A stretch of 64,000 nt of DNA from Onthophagus taurus (lineage: Eukaryota; Arthropoda; Insecta; Coleoptera; Scarabaeidae): NCBI RefSeq assembly GCF_036711975.1, contig NC_091973.1, positions 1 to 64,000 of the forward strand. Reading direction: 5' to 3'. Positions 37,801-49,900 of this stretch are shown in pieces (position 1 is the stretch's first letter; every line of letters begins with the position of its first letter). The position numbers were made by a program, and so were the translations under genes. The notes below the pieces were generated by a model. The model worked only from the letters and a program-made list of their open reading frames with translations. It had not been told where the DNA came from and ran no database searches.

Positions 37801-40432
37801 TAAAGGCATACAAGCATAAAAAAGTTCGACGTTAAATTTAAAACTAAATTATATGCTTTACTAAAAATAAAAAATAAACTGTTTGGTATGAAATTTAAAT
37901 CGAGTTGTATAACCGCAATAAGTAAAATCACAATTCTATATATGCAAACAATTTTATACTAAACTAAAGCTTAAATTGTGCTCTTTAAATCTGTTATATA
38001 TTATATAACATATATTATAACGTATATGTTACATATTATAACATATAGCTTCATGTTGAAAAAAAGTTGAGAAAAAATTTGTTTAAGTAAAAAAGTTAAA
38101 GTTAATTCATCTTTTATTATGTATAGGTTGACGTTAAAAAAATTGGATTTTTTTTATGTGAAGTTATTTATGAAGTTCTTTATGCGAAGATACAAGATTA
38201 CAATAATTTTGTTATCTTTTTTCTAGATTTGATTACGAGGTTCTTCTACAAAATTCTACGTTTTGCTTGGTTCCAAGAGGACGAAGGTTGGGTTCTTTCC
38301 GTTTTTTGGAAGTTCTTCAAGCCGGATGCATTCCTGTTCTCTTATCCAACGGTTGGGCTTTACCGTTTGCCCAAGTGATTGATTGGAGTAAAGCGGCTAT
38401 TTGGGCGGATGAAAGATTACTTTTACAAGTAAATAAAATAATACTATTTACTTTGATCCCATAAATTAACGTTCCTTTTTCGTTAGGTTCCAAACATGGT
38501 ACGGTCAATACCGCCGAAAAAAATCATGAAACTTCGTCAACAAACTCAAATTCTTTGGGACAGGTATTTTTCATCGATTGAAAAAATTGTATTTACTACC
38601 TTAGAGGTAAACATAGAAAAACTAACAATTGTGACAATGTTTTTATTTCGCTCCCATCTTCAGATTATCAGGGAAAGATTACCAAAAACTATTCCAAGAG
38701 ACGGTGTAACGTGGAATAACTTCCCAGGCGCTTTGGTAACCCTTCAAGAATTTTCCGATTCGCCAACTGAGTTTCCATTTCACGAAACTAGTCGCTCTGA
38801 TCGTTTTACTGCCGTCATTTACTGCCAATTAGGGCTTAGTCTCACTTCTTCATCAACATTATATCGGTTGCTTCAAAATGTTGGGCGAAGTAAACATGTT
38901 TTTAGGGTAAGTTTAAATATATATATGTATATTTATATATGTAAGTCACGACTTGTACAGTATGGTTAGTTTATTTTAAAACATCCATAATATTGAACTA
39001 AAACTAGAACTAACAGTAGATCTCATAAAATATTCGCGAAAAAATAATTAATAGTCCATTAACATCAGCGGCAGATGACATCAATCAGGGAGATAGTTTT
39101 AACCCAATCCTATTTAACAGTCATGGACAAAATATTGAACGAAGTCAAAGTCGTAGAAAAGGGATACTCATTATTCTGTCAAAATCATATGTTCGGTGAC
39201 GACGCTGTGCTTATTGATGAGGACGATTTATAGAGAATGCTACATAAACTCGAGCGAACGGCAGAGAACTACAAAGAACATACAAACAACCGAAAAGCTG
39301 TAAGTTAGCTGTCTACAACCAGACAGTTAAATCAGGTTTTTTAGGAACTGCAATCCTGTCGCCCTTACACTGCTGATCCATTTCCGAATGGTTATAGGGT
39401 CAGGAACACTGTTATTACGATTTAATCCGAAAAGCCGAAAAGCAACTAAATCTTAGGTCTCCCCAGGATATCTTGGTTAGTTACGATATGGAATCCCTAT
39501 TTACCAGAGTACTAGTCAAAGGTGCTGTGGATGATCTTCGCCAAAAAGTCATCCCAAGGGCTGACATATTTTAGGTGGCTTAACCCGAAAGGTTCTACAC
39601 CTAGTTTTAGTTCAATTAACACCGTATTAACCCTGAAAGCCTTCGTACTTATATCCATAATTTTATTATATACTTTTAATTACATACATATATTCTTATG
39701 TATTTTTAGATAATTGTTGTTTGGTCGAATGATAAAAGATCGCCATCAAAAAATCGTTGGCCAACATTACCGTCCCACGTTCATTTCCACATTTTACAAT
39801 CGTTCGCAGATCCATCGAATCCAGGAATCTCGCAACGTTTTTATCCGTATCCGTTAATCGAAACCGGCGCTGTATTATCGTTAGATGAAGATACAACATT
39901 AACCACCGACGAAGTTGACTTCGCTTTTGCCGTTTGGCAACAATTTCCGGATCGAATTGTTGGTTATCCAGCCAGATCGCATTATTGGGATGATTCGAAA
40001 GGTTCCTGGGGTTACACGTCAAAATGGACAAACGATTATTCAATCGTTTTAACGGGCGCAGCATTTTATCATCGATATTACAACGTTTTGTATACGCAAT
40101 GGTTGAGCCCGTTGCTACATAAAACCGTTGAGCAAAGTCAAAATTGTGAAGATATTTTAATGAATTTTTTGGTAAGCCACGTGACGCGACGTCCACCAAT
40201 TAAGGTAACCCAACGAAAACAGTATAAAGAGCAAGCGCAGGTAGGTGGTTGGTCGCCATGGAACGATCCGGATCATTTCATACAAAGACAGACTTGTTTA
40301 AATACTTTTGCGGCTGTTTTTGGTTATATGCCACTATTGAGGAGTAATTTAAGGTTAGATCCGGTTTTGTTTAAAGATCCCGTTTCTAATATGAGAAAGA
40401 AATATAGAAAAATTGAGTTGGTAGGTAGCTAG
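34850..40432 (+). CDS. ttv: Exostosin-1 / tout-velu heparan sulfate polymerase, 5 exons
   Basis: Exons 34850-35724, 38227-38428, 38487-38606, 38664-38906 and 39710-40432 join to 2163 nt (720 aa; human EXT1 is 746). It starts [20 protein letters not shown], a type II Golgi anchor identical in plan to vertebrate EXT1. The GT47 exostosin domain follows ([56 protein letters not shown]-type [18 protein letters not shown]). The C-terminal GT64 domain has the metal-binding LDEDT (Asp539-Asp541), [33 protein letters not shown] and [15 protein letters not shown]1 with EXT2 adds GlcA and GlcNAc alternately to heparan sulfate, needed for Hedgehog, Wg and BMP spread. Intron 1 is about 2.5 kb and intron 4 holds retroelement debris. 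The ATG at 34850 was chosen by family match. AATAAA near 40617 may end the transcript. Confidence 0.96.
36590..36900. repeat. Dispersed repeat in EXT1 intron 1
   Basis: TTGTCATATCTCCAACAATA, TATTCGCTGTATCTAACACA and TTTTTTGAATATGGCAGATA match pieces at 23570-23665. The rest of intron 1 (35725-38226) is AT-rich with no recognised genes; CACCCTGTATA at about 36307 may be an insertion end. Confidence 0.45.
39066..39300 (+). mobile_element. LINE reverse transcriptase fragment in EXT1 intron 4
   Basis: [12 protein letters not shown] matches the R-QGD-S-P-LFN box. In a shifted frame [18 protein letters not shown] and [14 protein letters not shown] give the catalytic F-DD box region. It is truncated on both sides and frame-broken. 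Confidence 0.7.
39430..39560 (+). mobile_element. Penelope-like retroelement scrap in EXT1 intron 4
   Basis: [20 protein letters not shown] is the characteristic SFDV-SLFT motif of Penelope-like reverse transcriptases. It is closely related to the longer scrap at 54080-54560. A short, broken fossil. Confidence 0.65.
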
Positions 40433-42109
40433 TTGGGTTATATTTTTGGTACTTACTCGATATTATGAACAAAATGTATCGTCCTAGTCTTAGATTTTAG
40501 TAAAAATGTGTTTTTAAGTTTCCATGAAAAACAATCTTTTTTAAGGTCAAGGAAACTTAATACACATATTTACTTAGACATTTCTATCTGTAAATAATTT
40601 TTGATAGGTAATTTTTAATAAATAAATTTTTATCATAAAAAAGGGAATTATTTTATTTATATTATGCTTAAGCTTTTTTTAAATATTATTTATGTAATAC
40701 GAAATGTAACAATATTATATATAATTTAAAATATTTAGATTATCAAGTAAAATAATTTTTCAATGTAACATAAAAATTGCGATTTCTAATGTATACAGGA
40801 TGATCTTAAAAACATTAAAAATCTTTACTGTTAATTTCGCCAATTTGGAACACCCTGTATGTAAAAAAAATCTGTATATAATACGATATAAAAAATAAAG
40901 AATCTATAAATGTCTGGCAGCACAAGATGTCCATTATAAATATATAATAATAATAGATTTATTGATTACATATTTTGGCAATTTTTTTTACTATTTGGTA
41001 TATGCATATATAAAATTATATATAAACAAATATATATAGTTCCTTATATTATTCCTAAAAAAGATGTACTTAGTACCGTGCCATAAAATTTATTATTTCC
41101 TACACATTTTTCAATAATTTTTATGTAATATAGATGTCGCTTATAACGATTTTTTTTATTTGCGGAAAAATCTTTCCCCAAATCCAAAGTTGGGGTTTGG
41201 GGATTGTTAAAAGCGATTTTTACAGTACATATTATTTAATTATATTGATGTAAATTTTTAATTTTTTAAAAGCATTTCAATTTTTTATTAAATGTTGTGT
41301 TTATACATATTAATTGTTTATATTTGTTGTCTATTATGTATTAAATTTTTTTTCAACATTAACGGAGGAGGGATTAGAAAAATTCAAATAAAAATGTTAG
41401 AGTTTAACACAGCAATATAAAAGGTTGGGAAAAGGTGTTGTACACGGGAAACCAAACAATTCTTTATCGAAAACTATAAAAGTTTTATTTTTTGAGATAA
41501 TTAAAAAATATTTACATAAAAATGATTTTCTTTTTAATCTTCTCTTTTAATATCTGGTTAGTATTGAAAATATCAAAACATTTTTAAGTTGCTATTAAAG
41601 ATTTTGGATTTCTCGTGTATCTGATGTATATACAATTTTTACTCAAAAAAGTTATTTTATTACTAAATGACTTTTTGCAAAAATAAATAAATAATGACTA
41701 TAAACTATGACGCATATTATTTAGCCATATGTTGATATAGTTAGGATATATTTTGGTACGTGTATGAATAACTACATAAAAATAGAGTGAATGTTTTGTA
41801 CAATTTTGTATACACTTTAATATAAGTTAAACATTTATTTGTTGTATTTTTTTTATTGCTTACACCTACATTTGTAAATATAGGCATTAAGAGGGGAATT
41901 AACCACGATTTCTCAAAATCTACTGGCTCAATTGTGCTCAAACTTGGTACACATATACCAGTCGCCACAGAGTCGCACTGTACGGATATACCGTTCCAGA
42001 ACTTTCTCAAGGGTTTTCAACCGAAATGACGTCAAGTTTTAGGTATTTTAGTCCATTTTGCCAGTACATATTTCCAGGCGACACTCGCTCTGAAAACTTT
42101 TACCAAAAT

Positions 42110-42310
42110 AATAATAGTGAGCTTCCTTGCTGTAACAAAGCAGGAAAGATATTGTCTTCTCCGGGCGATATGAACGGATTAAACGTTTGAATTATTGATA
42201 GCACAATATCAGAGCTGATAATGTCTTCCGCACCCCATTGGTAGGACACGTCGGAGCAGCTTTGAGCATATTGCTTAAATCTGTAAATGGTAGTTCTAGC
42301 TACTTTCCCT
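42110..42310 (-). mobile_element. LINE reverse transcriptase N-terminal scrap
   Basis: On the minus strand, IIQTFNPFISPGEDNIFPALLQ includes the KSPGPDGIFPALLQ-type motif that begins the RT domain of Jockey/R1-like elements. Only this block survives. Confidence 0.55.
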
Positions 42311-42344
42311 ATATGCAAAGGAATAAGTTAAGATGACGTTAAAA

Positions 42345-42475
42345 TACAAGGTGCCCAGAACGAATACTTCCAGACCAACGGAGGTGTAAGACAAGGAGAT
42401 GCTATCTTATCTATCCTATTCAACCTGGTCCTATATGCGGCTGTCGATAAAGCGAAGTGGCCTATTAGATATAAA
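42345..42475 (+). mobile_element. LINE reverse transcriptase scrap (VRQGD box)
   Basis: EYFQTNGGVRQGDAILSILF, followed by NLVLYAAVDKA, is the conserved GVRQGD-S-LFN box of LINE reverse transcriptases. It is a fragment of about 40 codons, on the opposite strand to the neighbouring scrap, so a separate insertion. Confidence 0.7.
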
Positions 42476-43212
42476 CTTAAGCAATTTTGTATACAAAATT
42501 AATGAATTTAATATATTATTTAAAAATGAAATATAAAAGAGCCATCTATTGGATTTCTAAAGCAACGTACCCTACATTTCGTTATAAGTAACTGCAATTT
42601 AGCTTAGCTTGCCGAATATGCCATCTAGATCGATCCATTTCATGTGAGAAAGACGGTGCTATCGCGCATTGTATTAATTAGACAAGCACAGATTCATGTA
42701 CCATTTTATTGTGGTTCTAGTTCTCTCTCTGATTACTTTGTGTTCTTAATACCATTAATAAAAAGTATTCTTGTCAACATGATGGTTATTACTGGAAAAG
42801 TGAACATAACAAACGTTTAAATCACGGGCAATTTCTGTTGTTACATTCCGGATAGAGTTTCACGAAGAAAAGGGTCCTGTTTGGGTGTTTGATACGTAAG
42901 AAAAACGCGTGGTCCTAGAATTCCAAAAATACACACAATATTCGGATTGGAAAAGAAAACGTTTCACTTCGTTCTTTATTCACGTTTTTTGTGCATTGTA
43001 AGTTAACTTTTATAGTTAAAACATATAATCGTTTGTTTATTACGTTCAATGTTGTTCATTTAGTTAATTATTTTATTACTTCTTTTACTATGCTGAAAAA
43101 ATATATTAATTATATAACATTAGAAATATATTTATAAATTTAATTGTTTTATGTATATTTATATAAATATGGTAATTTTTAATTATTTTTTAAAATTAAC
43201 AGGTTTCATAAA

Positions 43213-45454
43213 ATGAATAAACAAGTTGATAAAAATGAAGAAAAAAATCCTCAAGAAGAGAAAATTCGTCGGAAAGATTCGAAAATGATAGACAACGTTT
43301 TGAAGACTTTAACAAATTTGGACGTGCAAGATAAATATGATGCGTTAATTGATAAATATAAGGAGCTTTATGAAAATCATCGTCAATCACAAAATGCTTT
43401 AAACAGTTTAAAAAAGAAAAATTCAACTTTACAACAAGAAAACGAACACATTACAAATGAAAACAACAAATTAAATTTGGTTAGAAATCGTTTGGAAAAA
43501 CTTTCCAGAGAATTTCAAAGACAAAATAAAATTTTAAAAGTAAGTTGATATATTTTTGACAATCATCAATTTTGTCAAAAAAAGTTTTATATAAAACTTT
43601 CATCATAAGAAAGGAGAAAATATTCTGTATGATTGTCATTGCATTTTAGAAGAGCTATCAATGTCTTCCAATTATTAAGTAAGTTTATTTAAATGGATAC
43701 ATTGTTTAAATTTTTATTATGCGTAATATTGATTAAATAAAAAAATGTTTCAAATAAAAATTACTTATTTTGTCATGCAGAATAGCATACTTATCTAAAT
43801 ATATGTATTCGTTTGAAAAAAATTACTTGATAATTGAGTAATTGGCCGGTGTACATCCAGAAGTTTCAGAACTTTCTCGGTAAAGTAACCTCAAGTAAAC
43901 CCCAAGTATCATGAACCCAGAACCATGCTAATACAGTTCAACATAACATGCCATCATGAACCCAAACCCATGTCATAATGTTCGTGATACTTGTGGCGGC
44001 CAACGGCTTCATAGTCGGCCAGGTTATTTCTTGCGTCCGTTTCAAACGAGATACGCGAACCCAGAACCCAGGTCTTAATGTTCGTGATACTTGGGGCGGC
44101 CTTGGGGAAGTTTTTTTGAAACTTTTTTCGATAAAATTGATGGTTTGTGAGTTATTAATATCAATCCCAGTATGTTGATAATGTTTTAATAAAATATATA
44201 TGTTTTAATTTTGATTAGGAAGAAAACTTTATAAAAATAAAAGAAGAAGAAGAACGTCGTCGTAAAATAACGGTGGAATTTCAAAAAGCTTTAAGTAATG
44301 TAACGGCAATGATGGCGGAAAGTAACGATCAAAATACAAAATTAGGGGAAGAAAATAAATTAATGGCAAGAAGATTAAGTAGTATTTATGAAGATTTTAA
44401 AAACCGTCAGTCTGAAGTGGATCGTTTCTCAAAACAAATTGAATTAGAACGTCAATTGGCTGAAACTCGTATTGCAAAATTAAGTGCTGAGTTTACAGTT
44501 GAAAAAGAAAAGGTGTGTGCTGAAAAAGATTTATTATTAAAACGTTGCGAGTTTTTAACAACCGAATTAAAAGTGAGTACGGAGAAATCATCATCATTAG
44601 AAAAAACCGTTGGAGAGTTTCAAAAAACGATCACAAAAAGTAGCGATATTTTTGATCATTGTAAATCGGAAATTGCAAATATGAGTGAATATATACAAAA
44701 TCAACAGAAAAAGTTATTAGATTGGCAGGAAAAAAATGAAAAGAATTTAGCAACAATCCGCGAATTAACAATTTTAAATAATCAAAAATGTAAATTAAAC
44801 GAGCAAATTACAAAGCAACAAGCTCAATTAACAAAACTTTGTCGACGACTTCAAGCCGAAAGAACCGCTTATATCAATGCATTAAGAACGAACGGCTTTA
44901 ATCCAGACGATATTGTAGTTGAAGCACCTGAGGATCTTGAAGAAACTTCTTCAAACGTTACAAATACCGTTATAACAAACGTTACAAAAAAAAATGAAAA
45001 TCTAACCGGAAAAGGTAAAAAGAATAAAAAAAATAAAAAAGTAGATTTTGAAAGTGGCAATGAACCTCCTGACAGCTTAACTTTAAAAGAAATACAACTT
45101 GCCGAACTCAAAGATGAACTTAAACGCGTTCAAGAAAGGGTCGAAAAAATTCAATGCGGGAAAATTGAGGTTAAAATTGACGACAATGGCGTTACTTTTG
45201 AAGAAAAAGAAAAACCTTTTAATCAAGAAATAAAAGAAAATTCTGAAAATCAAGAAGAAAAATGTGAAATTGAAGAAAAAACATTTCAAATTGATGAGAA
45301 AGAATCTGAAAATGTAGATGCTAAAAATGAGATTGAAAATGATGGAGGGAAAAAAAATGAATCTGAAATAAAGATTGAAGAAAAGGTAATCGAAAGTGTA
45401 CCGAAAGTGGAAGAATCCAAAGATGATGAAAAATTTTATGAAAAAGTAGTTTAA
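43213..45454 (+). CDS. Taxilin (coiled-coil syntaxin-binding protein), 2 coding exons
   Basis: Exons 43213-43539 and 44219-45454 join to 1563 nt (520 aa). An AG at 43201-43202 marks a 5' UTR intron ending ten bases before the ATG. Conserved taxilin text includes LEKLSREFQRQNKILK-EEN across the splice, RRKITVEFQKALSNV, EFQKTITKSSDIFDHCKSEI and LTKLCRRLQAERTAY. Residues about 45-335 form one long heptad-patterned coiled coil. The C-terminal ~180 residues are low-complexity, Lys- and Glu-rich, with VEAPED and many EEK repeats. Taxilins bind syntaxins and nascent-polypeptide complex components, acting in vesicle traffic. The intron holds a family A repeat. AATAAA at 45597-45602 is the likely poly(A) signal. 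Confidence 0.9.
43838..44110. repeat. Family A dispersed repeat in taxilin intron
   Basis: Contains an internal duplication: the string ATGTTCGTGATACTTG with GGCGGCC occurs at about 43978 and again at about 44080. CATGAACCCA also occurs twice upstream. Related to 7890-8485 and 25840-26064. Confidence 0.6.
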
Positions 45455-46914
45455 TTAACATTTTATTATTGTGCCTATTTATTGCTATAAAAAAGATTTT
45501 TGCACACATACTTTGTATTACGTCGTTTTAACTCGTTATTGTTTTTTAAGGTTTTTATCAAAACGATGAAAAATTGATTATATCGAATATTGAGTGAATA
45601 AAGTGTTTTGATTAAAAATTATTTTTGTTTCATATGTTGTCTATCACTTAAGCTAAATCTATAAACGGGAAGTGGCTCTTAACCTGAAGGATATCGAACT
45701 TTTTTCATATAAACTTGCACTTTAAATAGTGATAAATGATTAATATGTTTTATGTATCTTTATAATTATCAGAAAGGTTCAGATATAAAATTTCAATTAA
45801 TTAAAAACGATAATTTATCGTTAAGGTTCAGTCGATCTGCGATAAATGAAAGATGTGATTGCTAACGCTTTTAAATCGTCGATAAGGAAATTATAAAAGT
45901 CTGTTATATCGCAAATAGGTCTTAAAAAGTAGGTTCCCGGTTTCCGAACTTTTCCTTTGTCCATATCTACATCATATATTCTCACATAACGGATGCAATA
46001 GGAATTTAGTTAACACTATCATGATAGGAAAAAGTAATAAACAATTTTTTAGTGTTAATTACAATTTTTATTCAAATGAAGCATAATACAATTGAAAACA
46101 AAAACGAATTTCAACGAAAATGATTTTTTTTATCCAAATTTTCAAATACCTTTTTTTTATTTTGTTTTTTTTTTACTTTTGCATTTTTATACAAGTTTTA
46201 AAAAATTGTATAATATAAATGGCACTTAGGTTAGTCGTTTCCTACCCAAGGTGGAGCAGTCATGATATCCATGTTATTATTTGTATGATTATTTTGGAAT
46301 GTACTATCTATACTTTCGCTTCTATTAATAAAAAGTTGGAATGTATTCTAAGAAAAATTTAATCTAGCAAAAAAATTAATTTCAATGTAAATACATCCCA
46401 GGATAAAAAGATAATAATAACGAATAATCTTAAAGAGGAAAAAATATATATACCTTCTAATTATATATTACTTAAATCTTAAATTCTAGAAAAGAATTAA
46501 TAAATGTTCAAAAATATATAATACATAATAAAAAAATATATAATATTATACAAATGCTCGACAGGAATGTTACGTACTTGTTTACGGTAACACAATTTCA
46601 CAATTAATAATAATCATAGTAAAAAATAATAGTAATTAGCAAGTTAATTAATGTCAGTTGCAAGAAAATATTAAAGAATTATAATTTAAAATAGTATTAC
46701 CATTTCCTCATTTTTTATTGCACGGAATCCAAAGAGAAAAAATGGGCCATTTTTGTTGATCATGCCGAAACTTTTCATGGATCACAGACACAAACAAATT
46801 TATACAAAAAAATAAGAATAAACGGTAATTTACGACAAAAAATTAAGCTTATAGTAGTAATAGTGTGGTTGAATATGGGGAAAATGACGTCTTAATCACG
46901 TCGATTATCAGCGT
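45455..46914. other. Convergent intergenic taxilin/plastin
   Basis: Holds the 3' UTRs of both genes. A TTTATT at about 46067 could be the plastin poly(A) signal. AT-rich otherwise; nothing else was recognised. Confidence 0.5.
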
Positions 46915-49900
46915 TTACTCTTGCTGCTGCGTTTGGCTGTCCATATTCGGTACATAATCCAAAGACATCAAACAAGCGAAAACCGTCATCACCATCTTTG
47001 GCTTCACTTCAATTATATCTTCAGGCAAAGCGTATACTCTAGCACCAGCTTTACGTGCCATCGATATTGCATATTTTGCGTTAGCCAAATTATCCTAGAA
47101 AAAAAAATGTATTACATTTTGAGTATTATTATTAGTAAAATTGAAATATTGTTCATCAGGATTGAGTAGCTCAGGAATCATCATTGCCGATCCCAAGCCC
47201 AGATAAAGGAGATGAGATTGGAACATAGAACATGAGGACACTAAACAAGCCAGGAGCACAAATAGGCTTGCTTAATGAAATAAAGGAATATAACTTAGCA
47301 ATCACAGCCATACAAGAAACCAGATGACTGGCCGAAGATGTAAAATCAACAGCAAAACCCAACAAAAAAGACAAACATAGAAAACTGCATATTGAAAACG
47401 TGAAAACACCGGAAACGCAATGCAGATTAAAGGAGGAAATAGAAGTAAAGATAAAAGAACGTAGCGGTGATGAAGACGATTGACGAACAGAGGAATATTA
47501 TTAAGACAGTTATGCAAGTGGCAGCAAGGAACGCAAAACGTGAGTACCAGAACAACCAAACATTCAATATGGAGGCGGACTTTAAAGCTATTAACACCAA
47601 GAATGCGTATAAATTTGTTAGACAGTTAAAACAGGGGTATAAACCGCACACAGCTCTATGCAGAGATGAAACAGGAAAAATAATAGGTGATAATAATATA
47701 AATAACATTTGGAAATATTATTCCCGTAACCTATGAAGACTGATTTGGAAATGGACTGGAATTTTGGAAGTTCACCACACAAAATTATTTGTAGAGAATT
47801 ACCTTTTAATAAAATATGGGGCATTCCATATAAAATTTTGGACTTTTTTGTCATTGAATGCGGAAAAACGGTAATTTAATTTGTGACCAGTCTGTATAAG
47901 ATACTGTGATACAGCAAATGGCAATCTATTTGACAACATTTGAAGAGTAATCGTGTAATTTAGAGCTTTTTTTAATGAACGGTAGCTGAGATATGGAGTT
48001 TTAAAGAGCATGGTGAAATTTGCCAAGAAAAATTTAAAATGAAAATAACTCGAAAACGAAAAAGGATAGGTACCTATAACTTTCATCAAAGTCAACTTAT
48101 TTTTTGTCATATAATTAAAAGCTGTAATGATATGACTGTAAAGCCATGAAGAGAGAGTCATTAACTCTAATCAACTCTAAAACTCTACAACATCAAAACA
48201 AAGTTTTAAAAACTTACCTCTTCGGATCCACTTGATTTAACCAAATCGTAATTGATCGCGCCGGGTTTAATTGCATCAATAAGATCGATAACAACTTTTC
48301 CGTCGGCGATAACCGGATCTTGGAAATTTTTGATAAACGATTGTTTTCCGGCCGAGTTTAATTTGTTATTGACCCAGGTAACAATTTCCTTTTCGACGAT
48401 TGGATTTCTATTTTCGGCAAGTTGTGACAAAATCGATAACGTGTAAGCTCGCATCAATTGCCAGATCAGGGCCAAAGTGAGCGTAACGTTTCCTTCGTTG
48501 ATATCTTGACCGGCAATGCCAACCAAAGAAAATTTAATGCATTTACCCAATTCAACGGCGTAGTTGCAGTTTTCTAATTTCTCCATAAACTTCCCGAGAT
48601 TCGAGAATTTCTTGTGGACACGATTCCAATTGACAATTCCCGGTTTAATGATGTCATACAGTTGAAAAACTACTAAGCCATCGGCTAAATCAGAGTACAA
48701 CCAATTTACATGTGGACTAACACCCATTGAATTCATCCAATTACGATATGCTATTAAAAAATAATAATTTTATTTGCTTATAATGTTCATTAATATTATT
48801 TGTTCTTACTTTTTTCTTCACGTGTTTCCTCGATAGTTTGATACTCTACAGTACCGTTAGTTTGATCCAACCCAGGATAATTATTAAACAAATTAGCTAC
48901 GTACGCTAAATTTAATTTATAAACACCATTAACCACATCTTGTGGCGTTACAAACGATCTACATTTCAATTTAGCAGCTTGTTGCAACATCTTCTCGGCC
49001 CTTTCGTGAAGATCAGTCTCATACAATGCTTCGGTATTAACACCAGACTCAGTGGGAGCAATTTGTTTCAATAAATGAGTATAGATCTCGGAATCACTGA
49101 TATCTCCCTGAAAATTATTGATACGCCTATTCACGCCGGCTCTCTCCAAATGGTAGTTGACCCAACGCAACAAGATGGATTCCGGTGACAATTTTAATAG
49201 ATCTTCGATCTTTTCTTCATCGGTTAAAAGAAGGGTTAAACCTGGACATTGGTCCAATGTGATTTGATTAAACAAACCGATACGGATTATTTGCCAAACT
49301 AAACCCAGCACTAAGTGAGGCGTTCCTTTTGAAAGACTGTGAGCGTCTATATTTACGACGTTACACCCGATCGACTGGGCGGAAGAAAGGGCTAATGTTA
49401 AATTTTCTAATTTTGTGTAAAGAGTTAAATTTTTTTTATTTATTGCACGCTCATCGATTGTATCCGGGCAAGAATGATTTATTACCTTACTAAAAAAACA
49501 AAAAAAAATATTTTTATTGATTTGTATTTGAACTTAATCTTTCGATTTCCAACCGTTTTTTATTGATTGCAACCTCACCTTTATCAATTTCGAGCTAATT
49601 TAATTTTCCGATTTTAAGATGATTTTTATTGATTTCAATAATTTTTATTAATTTAGTTTTATTAATAATGGTTAAGTTGCAAACATTAAATAAAGTGAAT
49701 CCGTACTCATCCAAAAATTTACGGTTTCAAAAAATATTAATAAAACTAAGAAAAAAATTTGGTATTTACCATAATAAAATACCATCTTTAACTTTGTCGT
49801 ATAAAGTTTTACCATGAGCATCGATTGGTAGTAAGTGTCCCAAATCGGGATCGCGACTTAAATTGGTATTTATCCAGTCGGAAAATGCCAATTGTTCCTC

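Larger units (their letters stand above)
40433..43212. other. Intergenic EXT1/taxilin
   Basis: AT-rich. A 66-bp sequence with inverted ends TACAGG...CCCTGTA lies at 40794-40859. A possible unidentified repeat lies at about 41880-42060, and LINE scraps at 42110-42475. The taxilin 5' leader intron ends at 43202. No gene was recognised. Confidence 0.45.

Noticed and set aside
47171-47708. Minus-strand open frames rich in Leu, Phe and Cys
   Set aside because: Antisense shadows of the LINE endonuclease/linker fragment.
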